Assembly (NCBI RefSeq): GCF_900770955.1
Contig: NZ_CAAGLX010000010.1
Span: 1-64,000 of the forward strand
Direction: 5' to 3'
Source: an uncultured Phascolarctobacterium sp.
GTDB taxonomy: Bacteria; Bacillota; Negativicutes; Acidaminococcales; Acidaminococcaceae
DNA: 64,000 nt
Shown piece by piece: positions 7,455-16,168 of this stretch. The translations under genes were made by a program, and so were the position numbers. A model generated the notes under the pieces. It ran no database searches and had not been told where the DNA came from. It saw nothing but the letters and a program-made list of their open reading frames with translations. The stretch's first letter is position 1. Each line of letters starts with the position of its first letter.

Positions 7455-9134
7455 TCACTTCTCCGCGCGGTTGATTGCACAGATAATACCGCGCAGCGCT
7501 GCCACGTTGATATTAGAGTGAATACCTACGCCGAAGATGTGACCGTTGTTTTTCTGCTTCAGCTCAATATAGCAGATGCCCTTGGCATCGGAGCCCCTGG
7601 AAATCGCATGCTCATGATAGTTGACGAATTCGTAGCCATTAATCCCGACACTGGTAAGCGCCTGGAAAAAAGCATCGATAGGACCGTTGCCTACGCCAAC
7701 CACGCTCTTTTTTGCACCGGCAACCGCAATTTCACCTTCAAAACGGCTGTGGATGCTGCCGTCAGCTTCGTTCAGCTCTGTAATGCGATGACGCAGAAGC
7801 CGGTACTTGCCGGCAAAGTCGATATATTCCTTGCGGAAAAGCTGCACAATCTGCTCGCTGGAAAGCTCGTCACCGTATTCGTCAGCCGCAGCCTTCACGA
7901 TATTGCCAAATTCCGGATGCATTTCCTTAGGCAGATTGTAACCCACGGTATGCTGCAGCACGAAGGCAGCGCCGCCCTTACCGGACTGGCTGTTGATGCG
8001 GATAACAGGCTCGTATTCACGATGGATATCCGCAGGATTAATCGGCAGATACGGTACCTCCCAATATTCAGTACCGCTGTTTTTCATGTACTCATAGCCT
8101 TTGCGGATAGCATCCTGATGCGAACCGCTGAAGGCAGTGAAGGCCAGCTCGCCTGCATAGGGCTGACGCTCCGGTACATGCATTCTGGTGCATTCCTCAT
8201 AAACCTTTTTGATGTCCAAAATGTGGGAGAAATCCAGCTTCGGATCAACATTTTGTGTAAACATGTTGAGTGCTACCGTTACGATATCCAGGTTACCGGT
8301 GCGCTCGCCATTACCGAACAAGGTACCTTCGATACGGTCAGCGCCGGCCAAAAGTGCCAGCTCGGCGCAGGCAACGCCGGTACCGCGGTCATTGTGCGGA
8401 TGCACGCTGACGATTGCTGCCTCGCGGTTTTTAATATGGCGGCAAAAGTATTCAATCTGGTCGGCATATGTATTAGGCGTACACATTTCAACCGTAGAAG
8501 GCAGGTTGAGGATTATCGGGTTTTCTTTGCTGGAGCCCATTTCCTGCATTACCGCCTCGCAAATAGCAACAGAGAAATCTATTTCCGTACCGGAGAAGCT
8601 TTCCGGAGAATATTCATAGCGGATATTCATACCGCTGCGTGCAACCTCTTCTTCCGTCAGCTGGCGAATAAGGCGCGCACCCTGTACAGCAATATCGGTA
8701 ATACCGTCCATATCCTTGCCAAAGACAATTTTACGCTGCAGTGTTGATGTGGAGTTGTAAAAATGGATAATAACATTCTTCGCACCGCGTACTGCCTCAA
8801 AGGTTTTGCGGATAAGCTCTTCACGCGCCTGCACCAGAACCTGCACTGTTACATCATCAGGAATGTGTCCGCCTTCAATCAAGGTTCGCAGAATTTCGTA
8901 TTCTGTTTCTGATGCGGAAGGAAAGCCAACCTCAATTTCCTTAAAGCCACAATCTACTAATGTGTGGAAAAAGCGAATTTTTTCCGGAATGCCCATCGGT
9001 GTTACCAAGGCCTGGTTGCCGTCACGCAAATCGACACTGCACCACACGGGTGCTTTGGTAATCGTTCTATCCGGCCATTGGCGGTCGGTTATTTTTATTT
9101 GTTCAAACGGAATGTATTTTTTCTCTTGCTGCAT
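7455..9134 (-). CDS. leuA: 2-isopropylmalate synthase
   Basis: This enzyme condenses acetyl-CoA with 2-oxoisovalerate, the first committed step of leucine synthesis. The 559-residue protein is of the longer LeuA type. The N-terminal TIM barrel has the substrate/metal motif VDLRDGNQAL and the HPHNDRGTG metal ligands, then GNGERTGN. The C-terminal regulatory domain (from about residue 430) contains GVGNGPIDAFFQAL and ends near HSNINVAAL, the usual leucine-feedback domain. The start is ATG 9134, eight bases after AGGGGG; an upstream TTG in frame lacks support. Expression is controlled by the leader upstream, a Leu T-box. It appears monocistronic, with its own terminator. Confidence 0.95.
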   Translation of the reverse strand: MQQEKKYIPFEQIKITDRQWPDRTITKAPVWCSVDLRDGNQALVTPMGIPEKIRFFHTLVDCGFKEIEVGFPSASETEYEILRTLIEGGHIPDDVTVQVLVQAREELIRKTFEAVRGAKNVIIHFYNSTSTLQRKIVFGKDMDGITDIAVQGARLIRQLTEEEVARSGMNIRYEYSPESFSGTEIDFSVAICEAVMQEMGSSKENPIILNLPSTVEMCTPNTYADQIEYFCRHIKNREAAIVSVHPHNDRGTGVACAELALLAGADRIEGTLFGNGERTGNLDIVTVALNMFTQNVDPKLDFSHILDIKKVYEECTRMHVPERQPYAGELAFTAFSGSHQDAIRKGYEYMKNSGTEYWEVPYLPINPADIHREYEPVIRINSQSGKGGAAFVLQHTVGYNLPKEMHPEFGNIVKAAADEYGDELSSEQIVQLFRKEYIDFAGKYRLLRHRITELNEADGSIHSRFEGEIAVAGAKKSVVGVGNGPIDAFFQALTSVGINGYEFVNYHEHAISRGSDAKGICYIELKQKNNGHIFGVGIHSNINVAALRGIICAINRAEK

Positions 9135-9178
9135 AATAAATTTCCCCCTAGCTTTTCTTGACAATTATAAACAAAAAT

Positions 9179-9465
9179 CCCCGTCCCTAACCTGTGTTAT
9201 CAATAACACAATTAGGGGCGGGGAACAATTCCACGCTGTACCACCCTATTTCAACAACGCTTCGGCAGCGTCGCCCTCTCAGCCTCCAACAAGGCCTTTG
9301 CCTGTAACGTGACCACACGTCCTTTCCTACATATCAGAAAGGCAACTCCGGGATCAGTATGCATATAACCATCGGCATCGCTTTCCACCAACCAGCGACT
9401 CTCTTGGCCCATCCGGTCATATCTTCTTCCCTTCACCGTTTTTTAGGGACGATATTTGATTCGTT
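9179..9465 (-). promoter_or_regulatory. T-box leader, leucine type, upstream of leuA
   Basis: The minus strand shows the T-box signature AGGGTGGTACAGCGTG (9247-9232), the AGAGAG...TGGTTGGTG stem region near the 5' part, and a strong terminator (9179-9223) with a long stem and TTTTTG. A CTG codon at 9357-9355, followed by ATCC as in other specifier loops, is the likely specifier and matches leucine. Uncharged tRNA-Leu would stabilise the antiterminator and permit leuA transcription. Confidence 0.9.
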
Positions 9466-9472
9466 GAATGCT

Positions 9473-9501
9473 ATTATACGCACTCTGCTTTTAATTGTCA
9501 A
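9473..9501 (-). promoter_or_regulatory. Consensus sigma-A promoter of the leuA leader
   Basis: On the minus strand a perfect -35 TTGACA (9501-9496) and a perfect -10 TATAAT (9478-9473) are separated by exactly 17 bases, placing the transcript start just before the T-box leader. Confidence 0.9.
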
Positions 9502-9581
9502 CATTCTTTTTGAAATTATTTTTTCAGCAGCAATATTGTAAACAATGTAACAGCAATTAGTGTGCTTCTATCCATCGAAAG

Positions 9582-9644
9582 TTATCCACAGCTTATATGT
9601 TTTACCCACAGATTATCAACAGACTTATCAACAGTTGTGCATAA
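9582..9644. promoter_or_regulatory. Cluster of five DnaA-box-like 9-mers
   Basis: Within 63 bp lie TTATCCACA (9582-9590), TTACCCACA (9602-9610), TTATCAACA (9613-9621), TTATCAACA (9625-9633) and, inverted, TTATGCACA (9636-9644). The first and last match the TTATNCACA consensus exactly; the others differ by one base. The starts of the last four are 11-12 bp apart, about one helical turn. The cluster occupies the gap between the leuA promoter and the ATPase stop codon. No replication gene is near. Confidence 0.7.
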
Positions 9645-9646
9645 CT

Positions 9647-12271
9647 TTACTTGCTGCTGATGAGCTTGCGCAGTAAATCTACAACGATAATCGAAGCGCC
9701 AAACAGGATAACAACGCCCCATTCATGCGCATTCAGCGGTGTTGTACGCAGTACGCGCCCACCGATAAAGGTCAGCAGCACCTGAATTGCAACGATGAGT
9801 GCCATTACCTGCAAAAAGCCCTTGTTCAGACTGATATTCTGCAAAATGTTGAAACCATCAGTACGCACATTAAAGCCATTGGCTACCGCCATAAAAATAT
9901 AGGCACAGAAGAAGCCTGTATAAGTATAAATATGGTTATCAGCATCACGGAAAAGGTGGTCAACCCACGCGCTCTTGTAGAAGGCGATACCGATAATAGT
10001 CATATACAGACCGCTGATAATAACGCTCGTCAGCATTTTTTTGCTGACAATCGGCGCACTGCGGCGCTTCGGCGCCTCGCGCAGATACTGTGCCAATGCA
10101 GGTTCGCCGCCGAAAGCAAGCGCAGCAAGGGTATCCATTACCAAGTTAATCCAAAGAATCTGGGTAATAGTCAGAGGCTCGTCAATATTGATAAACGGAG
10201 CAATAAAGTTAATTGCTACGGCTGAGAAGTTAATCGTCAGCTGGAAAACAATAAATTTGCAGATAGAATTGTAAATTGTACGTCCATACAGAATTGCCTG
10301 CTTGATGCTAAGGAAATTATCGTCCAGAATAACGATATCGCCTGCTTCCTTGGCAACCTCGGTACCGCTGCCCATAGCAAATCCGACGTCGGCCTTTTTC
10401 AGCGCCGGTGAGTCGTTTACACCGTCGCCTGTCATACCGGTTACAAGATTCAGCTCCTGTGCCAGGCGTACCAGACGCGATTTATCCATCGGCAAAGCAC
10501 GCGCCACTACACGCAGATGTGTCAGCTTAGCCTTGATTTCATCATCGCTCATCTGCGCCAGCTCGTCGGAGGTCCAGACTACGTCCTCCGCACTTTGCAA
10601 CAGACCTGCATCCTTGGCAATTGCTACCGCTGTTTCCTTGCGGTCACCGGTAATCATTACTACCTGTACGCCGGCCTGCTGCACAGCCTTAATAGCTTCC
10701 ACTGCCTCCGGACGCACATCGTCACGGATTGCTACAACACCGGCAAGCGTCAGTCCCTTATCAGGCAGCGTGTCAGCCGGCACACCCTCATAGGTGCACA
10801 AGGCCAGCATTCTCATTGCCTGTCCCGCAAGCTCCAGCATTCTGTTATCCAGAGCTGCTTTCATCTCATCAGTCAACGGCAAACGCTGACCGTCATTGGA
10901 CCAATACCAATCTGTAGCCTGCAGCAGCTTTTCCGGTGCACCCTTAATCAGGCAATATTCCGCACTTCCATCAGAGGGAGCAACCTGTGCCCAGGAATAT
11001 TTATTGGCACTGTTGAAGGGAATAAAGCGCTGGCGCTTGGGTAGCACCGGTAAACGATATGTATCCACATAATTGTTTAGCGCTGTTTCCGTCATATTAC
11101 CGCCGACAATCTTGCCATCGGTAACGGTAGACGAGGTATTTATTAAAACTTGCTGACAGGTCAGCTCCTTAAGACGTGCAGGCAATGAGGTAAATTCGGT
11201 AAGTTCCTGTAAATCGCCGGTCAGGAAGCGTACTACCTCCAGCTGTCCTTTGGTAATAGTACCTGTCTTATCGGTAAACAGCAGGTTAAGGCTGCCTGCC
11301 GTTTCAATGCCTACGAGCTTACGCACCAATACATTATCGTGCAGCATCTTGCGCATATTGAGCGAAGAAACTATAGCAATCATCAGCGGCAAACCTTCCG
11401 GTACTGCCATAACGATAATAATAATCGCTAGGATTACAGCCTGTACCAAATCGGCAATTACTGTTGTCATATCAGCAAAATATGCTGCAAAACTGCCTGC
11501 AAGATATATTTTATGCAGCATTACAGCTACTGCTATCAGCACGCCACCGGCATAGCCGAATTTACTTATCTGCTCTGCCAATCCCTTCAGCTTCAGCTTC
11601 AGCGGACTGTCACGTTCATCATCCTTCAGCTCCTGCGTAAGCTGGCCGTAAACGGAATTGTCACCTATCTTTACCGCCTGCATCACAGCGGTACCCTCTA
11701 CCACAACGCTGCCTCGGAACAGCTTATGTTCATCCAGAAAATCAATTTTACTGTCATCCCACTCAAAGTCAGCAGGTGCAGCTGTTTTTTTTGCTTCCTC
11801 GCTTTCGCCGTTCAGCGCTGCCTGGTCCAGCTTCAGCGTACCATCCAGTAAAATACCGTCCGCCGGTATTTTATCGCCGGCCTCTAAGATAATTGCCTCA
11901 CCGACAACAACATCATCAATAGCAATTTCCTCCGGCTCACCATCACGCCACACCTTGCAGCGGATACGGCTGGCTTCCTCCTGCAGCTTTTGAAAGGCAT
12001 TCTCATTGCTGTATTCGGACCAGGTAGAAACAAAGGTTGCCAAAATTATTGCCAGAAAAATACCTGCTGTTTCAATCCAATCACCATGACCAAGATACAC
12101 GAAAAAAGCATTTACCAGCAGTGCTACTATCAGGATGCGGATAATGGGATCCTGAAAATTCCCCAGCAGCTTGCTCCAAAATGTTTCCCGTGGCGGCTGC
12201 GTCAACGTATTATTACCATACTTGCGCCGTGACTCTTCAATCTGCTCTTTGCTTAAGCCATATTTACTCAT
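9647..12271 (-). CDS. P-type cation ATPase (Ca2+/Mn2+ class), probable Mn2+ exporter
   Basis: This 874-residue P2-type ATPase has all catalytic parts. They are an N-terminal cation-ATPase segment, an actuator domain with LNGESEEAKK, the phosphorylation site DKTGT (Asp near residue 332), a nucleotide-binding domain with KGAPE, and the hinge TGDGVNDSPALKKADVGFAMG. Ten membrane segments are expected. M4 reads VMAVPEGLPL and M6 NLVMDTLAAL, as in calcium/manganese pumps. The start follows AAAGGAGGAAGAA. The leader upstream is a yybP-ykoY riboswitch, known to sense Mn2+ and to precede manganese-exporting P-type ATPases. Manganese efflux is therefore favoured over pure calcium transport, though sequence alone cannot separate them. 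Confidence 0.9.
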   Translation of the reverse strand: MSKYGLSKEQIEESRRKYGNNTLTQPPRETFWSKLLGNFQDPIIRILIVALLVNAFFVYLGHGDWIETAGIFLAIILATFVSTWSEYSNENAFQKLQEEASRIRCKVWRDGEPEEIAIDDVVVGEAIILEAGDKIPADGILLDGTLKLDQAALNGESEEAKKTAAPADFEWDDSKIDFLDEHKLFRGSVVVEGTAVMQAVKIGDNSVYGQLTQELKDDERDSPLKLKLKGLAEQISKFGYAGGVLIAVAVMLHKIYLAGSFAAYFADMTTVIADLVQAVILAIIIIVMAVPEGLPLMIAIVSSLNMRKMLHDNVLVRKLVGIETAGSLNLLFTDKTGTITKGQLEVVRFLTGDLQELTEFTSLPARLKELTCQQVLINTSSTVTDGKIVGGNMTETALNNYVDTYRLPVLPKRQRFIPFNSANKYSWAQVAPSDGSAEYCLIKGAPEKLLQATDWYWSNDGQRLPLTDEMKAALDNRMLELAGQAMRMLALCTYEGVPADTLPDKGLTLAGVVAIRDDVRPEAVEAIKAVQQAGVQVVMITGDRKETAVAIAKDAGLLQSAEDVVWTSDELAQMSDDEIKAKLTHLRVVARALPMDKSRLVRLAQELNLVTGMTGDGVNDSPALKKADVGFAMGSGTEVAKEAGDIVILDDNFLSIKQAILYGRTIYNSICKFIVFQLTINFSAVAINFIAPFINIDEPLTITQILWINLVMDTLAALAFGGEPALAQYLREAPKRRSAPIVSKKMLTSVIISGLYMTIIGIAFYKSAWVDHLFRDADNHIYTYTGFFCAYIFMAVANGFNVRTDGFNILQNISLNKGFLQVMALIVAIQVLLTFIGGRVLRTTPLNAHEWGVVILFGASIIVVDLLRKLISSK

Positions 12272-12363
12272 TTCTTCCTCCTTTGACCTTGCGTCTGCTA
12301 CTTGTCGAAAATTACGGCAAATCGTGCAAGTACACTCTTCACCTTATATTATATAATAAAAAA

Positions 12364-12500
12364 GGGCGAGACAATGCTGTAAAATAAAAATTTTACAACA
12401 AAGTCTCGCCACTTAATTACAAAGCCGAATTCTTCCGAATCGTACTGACGGCAGTGTAAACACTAGCCCTAAGGCTCGTGCCGGCTACTCCCCTTATCAA
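12364..12500 (-). promoter_or_regulatory. yybP-ykoY (Mn2+) riboswitch with terminator
   Basis: On the minus strand the aptamer begins with AAGGGGAGTAGCC and ends with TGGCGAGACTTTG, the two conserved loops that build the Mn2+ site. The segment GGCGAGAC (12410-12403) can alternatively pair with GTCTCGCCC (12372-12364), which is followed by a run of six T. This makes a terminator that competes with the aptamer. Mn2+ binding should hold the aptamer and allow read-through into the P-type ATPase gene 92 bp downstream. Confidence 0.88.
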
Positions 12501-12525
12501 GAAAGTACCATATTTTTTATTTAGC

Positions 12526-12984
12526 TTATTCAGCCCAAACAGCTTTCATCAGCTTAGGATATTCAGTGTTGAGATGGTCAACAATAACGTCGATTACTGC
12601 ATGAATCATTTGCGGTACGAATTGCTCATCGGTAGAAGGAATGCAGCTTTCAATGATGATATTACCAGCTTCATCAGCATAATATTTGAATACCTTGTAG
12701 TTTTCGTTCAGAGCGTTCAGATGCGCCAGAACAGCAGCCTTGTTAGCTTCTTTAACCAGACCAGCGCCTACGCGAACCTGCAGCATTACATAGATGCTGT
12801 CGTCAATTACCAGCATAGTCGGCAGGTTTTGACCTTGGATGCCGATAGCAGAACGGAAAACAACGGGATGCATAAAGCTTTCTTCAGGAACCTCGTCTGC
12901 CTTCGGAACTTCGAATACATCGCCCCAGTTAATTTTGTTTTCTTCAAGGAATTTCTTGTAAACTTCAGCTTTCTTATTCATCAT
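12526..12984 (-). CDS. Small cytosolic protein of unknown function (YbjN-like features)
   Basis: This 152-residue soluble protein has no signal peptide or membrane segment. It starts with a lysine-rich helix (MMNKKAEVYKKFLEENKINWG). A sheet follows with VVFRSAIGIQGQNLPTMLVIDDSIYVMLQVRVG, then helices with LAHLNALNENYKVFKYYADEAGNI. The pattern resembles the YbjN/secretion-chaperone-like fold, but I cannot assign a function. Its stop codon lies 26 bp upstream of the manganese riboswitch, so a transcript of this gene would run into that switch. GAGG precedes two adjacent ATG codons; the first is used here. Confidence 0.75.
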   Translation of the reverse strand: MMNKKAEVYKKFLEENKINWGDVFEVPKADEVPEESFMHPVVFRSAIGIQGQNLPTMLVIDDSIYVMLQVRVGAGLVKEANKAAVLAHLNALNENYKVFKYYADEAGNIIIESCIPSTDEQFVPQMIHAVIDVIVDHLNTEYPKLMKAVWAE

Positions 12985-13085
12985 AAGACCTCGCTTTCAT
13001 TGTTATACTACTATTATACACTATTATTGTTATTTGTGTACTTTTTTTATTAGTAAATATATTCGTTTTACACAAAATTCACAGC

Positions 13086-14267
13086 TCATTCAGCTTTTAT
13101 TTTTAGAGCAAATTCATAACCATACTTTTCTGCAGCTTCAATTTCGGCCTGCTGCGGCGTCCATTTGCAGTTAAAGCCAGGCTCCACTGCATCAAAGCAG
13201 CTTTTTGCAAGCAGCTCTTCCATATCCTTCTGTGCACCGCCGGCCCAGCCAAACGTACCGAAGGCAGCAGCCTTTTTGCCTTTAGCGCCGAGTCCTTTAA
13301 GATAAATCAGCAGAGAACCCATATTCGGCAGCATGCTGCAATTAAGAGTTGAAGATCCTGCCAAAAAACCGGAGGCAGTAAAGAGCTCCGCTGCTACCAT
13401 ACTGTTGGGAGTAGCGCCCATTTTAAACATCTTAACAACGACACCGGCATTAGCTGCACCGCGCGCAATCGCCCGCGCCAGCTTTTCCGTACCGCCCCAC
13501 ATGCTGTCATAAGCAATAACAAGGCTTCCGTCCTGTACGCCGCTGCCCCATTCGCTGTAGCAGCGCAGGATATCGGAAATACGATCGGTCCAGATTACAC
13601 CATGGGAAGGCGCAATCATTTTAATATCCAGACCGCCAAGCTTTTTCAGCGCATTGCCAATCAGCTTGGCATAAGGCCAGAGAATGTTGGCAAAATATTT
13701 TTTAGCTTCGTAGAATAATTCGTCCTGATTTACTTCACAATCAAAGCGCTTGCTGGTAGCGTAATGCTGACCGAAGGCATCATTGGAAAAAAGAATTTTA
13801 TCATACTCACTATAGGTAGCCATACTGTCAGGCCAATGCAGCATTGCCATGGAAGCGAAGGTTAAGGTGCGCTTACCGATATTTAAGGTTGCTCCGTCTT
13901 TAACAACCTCAAAAGCAAAAATATCTCCGTAATGCTGAATCGCCTCGTTTTTACCTTGCATCGTAATATAGAACTTTGCTTTAGGGCAAGCCTTGGCCAA
14001 CGCAGGCATAGCACCGGAATGGTCAGGCTCAACATGGTTGATGACAATATAGTCAATGGAATCCAACGGTGTTACCTTGCTGATATTAGCAAGCAGCTCT
14101 TCGGTAAAGGGCGCTTTAACAGTATCAATCAAGGTTATCTTTTCATCCATAATCAGATAAGAGTTATAGGTTGCACCTCTTTCTGTTTTGTAACCGTGAA
14201 AATCACGCACAGCCCAATCCTGAACACCAACGTCATAAATATTTTCTGCAATTTGCAATGGCAGCAT
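13086..14267 (-). CDS. Flavodiiron protein (FprA-type A flavoprotein)
   Basis: These enzymes reduce O2 to water and/or NO to N2O and protect anaerobes. The 393-residue protein has an N-terminal metallo-beta-lactamase-like diiron domain with the ligand motif HVEPDHSG, later HWPDSM, SNDAFGQH and the histidine of PSHGVIW. A C-terminal flavodoxin domain (from about residue 250, VIAYDSMWGGTEKLARAI) holds FMN. There is no rubredoxin fusion. The gene starts 12 bp after the stop of the ABC transporter gene, whose end overlaps this gene's AAGGAGG, so the two share a transcript. Confidence 0.93.
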   Translation of the reverse strand: MLPLQIAENIYDVGVQDWAVRDFHGYKTERGATYNSYLIMDEKITLIDTVKAPFTEELLANISKVTPLDSIDYIVINHVEPDHSGAMPALAKACPKAKFYITMQGKNEAIQHYGDIFAFEVVKDGATLNIGKRTLTFASMAMLHWPDSMATYSEYDKILFSNDAFGQHYATSKRFDCEVNQDELFYEAKKYFANILWPYAKLIGNALKKLGGLDIKMIAPSHGVIWTDRISDILRCYSEWGSGVQDGSLVIAYDSMWGGTEKLARAIARGAANAGVVVKMFKMGATPNSMVAAELFTASGFLAGSSTLNCSMLPNMGSLLIYLKGLGAKGKKAAAFGTFGWAGGAQKDMEELLAKSCFDAVEPGFNCKWTPQQAEIEAAEKYGYEFALKIKAE

Positions 14268-14279
14268 AAGAAAACCTCC

Positions 14280-16004
14280 TTACAATTTTTCAAGAGTAAC
14301 TTGACGAGTTGATTTATTTAAGCGTAAAACAAGCTCGTGATATTTATTCAGCGTACTGCGATGACCGACACTGACAACAGTAGTCTGCTGTAAACGCTCC
14401 TGTAGCAGGCTGTACATAGTCGCCTCAGTGTCTTCGTCCAAAGCAGAGGTTGCTTCATCCAGGAAAAGCCACTGTGGCTGCTGGATATGGGCACGTACAA
14501 AGGCCAAACGCTGCTGCTCACCGACAGAAAGCACATGGCTCCAGTCAGCCTCCAAATCGAGCTTATCCTTAAGATAACCAATCTGGCACAAATCCATCAG
14601 ATAAATCAATTCAGTATCATCTATCGGTTTATTTCCCGGGTAATTAAGCGCAGTACGCAGTGTGCCTAATGGTAAATAAGGCTTCTGCGGAATAAACATC
14701 AGCTTATCACGTGACGGAAGAAAGATTTTGCCGGCGACGAATGGCCAGATACCGGAGATGGCACGCAGCAAGGTACTTTTACCGCTGCCGCTGACACCCT
14801 TAATCAAAACATTATGCCCCGGATGTAGTGTAAAGCTGATATTTTCCAGAAGCGGTTTTCCGTCCGGCAGATTTATCTGCATATCGTTAACCTCAACAAC
14901 GTCTGCAACAGCAAAGCGTTCCACATGAAAGCGTTCCGCCTGCTGAGAAACCTCGTGCATATGATGGCCGAAGTAAGTTAAACGCATTACAACAGCCTGC
15001 CATTGAGCAATACTGCTGTACATATCAACAAAATACGAAAGCGAATCCTGCACGCGGCCAAAAGCACTGGCAACCTGCATCAGTCCGCCTAGTGTTACTT
15101 CTTTCGTAAGATAACGATTCATGGCTACAACAAAGGGAAAAATGATAGCGATTTGAGAATAACCGGAATTTAAAAAGACAAGCTGTTTTTGCTTATTAAC
15201 AAGCTTCCAGAAGTTATCCAAAAGCATTTTAAAGCGTAGCTTAAATACACTGCCTTCCTGCGCTTCACCACGGTAGAAGGCAACGCTTTCCGCACTTTCA
15301 CGCAGGCGAATCATACTGAAACGGAAATCCGCTTCATATTTCTGTTGGATGAAGTTGATTTTTACCAGCTTGCGGCCAACAATGTGGGTAATATAGGTAC
15401 CAATGACAGAATAAAGTAATGATGCCCACAGCATGTAGCCATTTATAGTCCACGTTTTGCCCATAAAGGTAAAGCTAAGACTGCCGGAAAGATTGTATAA
15501 AATGACAACAAAGGATGCAAACGTGCAAAAAGCTTTGAGAATACCTATACCGAAGCTTAAGGTCATTTCGACAAACTGACGCACGTCCTCACTGATACGT
15601 TGGTCAGGGTTATCCGTATCCTTACCGAACATCTGCAGATTGTAGTAGGTTTTGTTTTGTAGCCAGATGTCGATAAAACGCGTTGTCAGCCAACGACGCC
15701 AATTCAAAATCAATGTCTGCTGCAGATAATATGAGTATACTGCCAATAAGATATAAATAGCAGCTAACCACGAAAAATGAATAAGCTCATCAAAAATCTT
15801 CTTTGCATCATAGTTTTGCAAGGCGCTGTAGAAGCTGTTGTTCCACTGGTTAAGCAGAACAAGCATATAAACCACGCCAAGTGTAAGTGCTATAATACAG
15901 CCTAATAAAAAGAAAGCCTTTTTCTTCTCTTCGGATTGCCAATAGCTTTTCGTAAGGTACCAGACATCCCTAAAAAACTGTCTGGTCAGATTAAATCGTT
16001 GCAT
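14280..16004 (-). CDS. SbmA/YddA-type ABC transporter, fused permease and ATPase
   Basis: This 574-residue half-transporter has a six-helix membrane domain of the SbmA/BacA/YddA class (LLNQWNNSFYSALQNYDAKK near the N-terminus). The ATPase domain that follows has Walker A GVSGSGKSTL, signature LSVGEQQRLAF and Walker B LFLDEATSALD. It would act as a homodimer. Relatives in this group are annotated as uptake systems for peptides, bleomycin or vitamin B12, and eukaryotic members move fatty acyl-CoA. The substrate here is unknown. A TATAAT-like -10 lies upstream near 16062-16067. It is the first gene of a two-gene unit with the flavodiiron protein. Confidence 0.85.
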   Translation of the reverse strand: MQRFNLTRQFFRDVWYLTKSYWQSEEKKKAFFLLGCIIALTLGVVYMLVLLNQWNNSFYSALQNYDAKKIFDELIHFSWLAAIYILLAVYSYYLQQTLILNWRRWLTTRFIDIWLQNKTYYNLQMFGKDTDNPDQRISEDVRQFVEMTLSFGIGILKAFCTFASFVVILYNLSGSLSFTFMGKTWTINGYMLWASLLYSVIGTYITHIVGRKLVKINFIQQKYEADFRFSMIRLRESAESVAFYRGEAQEGSVFKLRFKMLLDNFWKLVNKQKQLVFLNSGYSQIAIIFPFVVAMNRYLTKEVTLGGLMQVASAFGRVQDSLSYFVDMYSSIAQWQAVVMRLTYFGHHMHEVSQQAERFHVERFAVADVVEVNDMQINLPDGKPLLENISFTLHPGHNVLIKGVSGSGKSTLLRAISGIWPFVAGKIFLPSRDKLMFIPQKPYLPLGTLRTALNYPGNKPIDDTELIYLMDLCQIGYLKDKLDLEADWSHVLSVGEQQRLAFVRAHIQQPQWLFLDEATSALDEDTEATMYSLLQERLQQTTVVSVGHRSTLNKYHELVLRLNKSTRQVTLEKL

Positions 16005-16125
16005 ATACTCAAGACTCCTCTTGTAAAGAAATGCTATTCAATTCTTGAACAGTTCTTTTTTATTATACTATAAATATTAGCCTAAGAGTATCGCCAACAA
16101 TAAAATTTACATTTTAGATACAAAA

Positions 16126-16153
16126 AAGAGCTCACACTAATGTGTGAGCTCTT
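16126..16153 (-). terminator. Intrinsic terminator ending the propionate operon
   Basis: On the minus strand AAGAGCTCACAC and GTGTGAGCTCTT form a perfect 12-bp stem with loop ATTA, followed by TTTT. It lies 15 bp beyond the mmdB stop codon. Confidence 0.92.
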
Positions 16154-16168
16154 GAAGTTAGCTAATGA

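Noticed and set aside
9251..9436. Small minus-strand ORF upstream of leuA
   Set aside because: It lies entirely inside the T-box leader, whose conserved elements explain the sequence.
9582..9644. Replication origin at the DnaA-box cluster
   Set aside because: No dnaA, dnaN, gidA/mnmG or rpmH-type neighbours and no obvious unwinding region; kept only as a DnaA-binding cluster.
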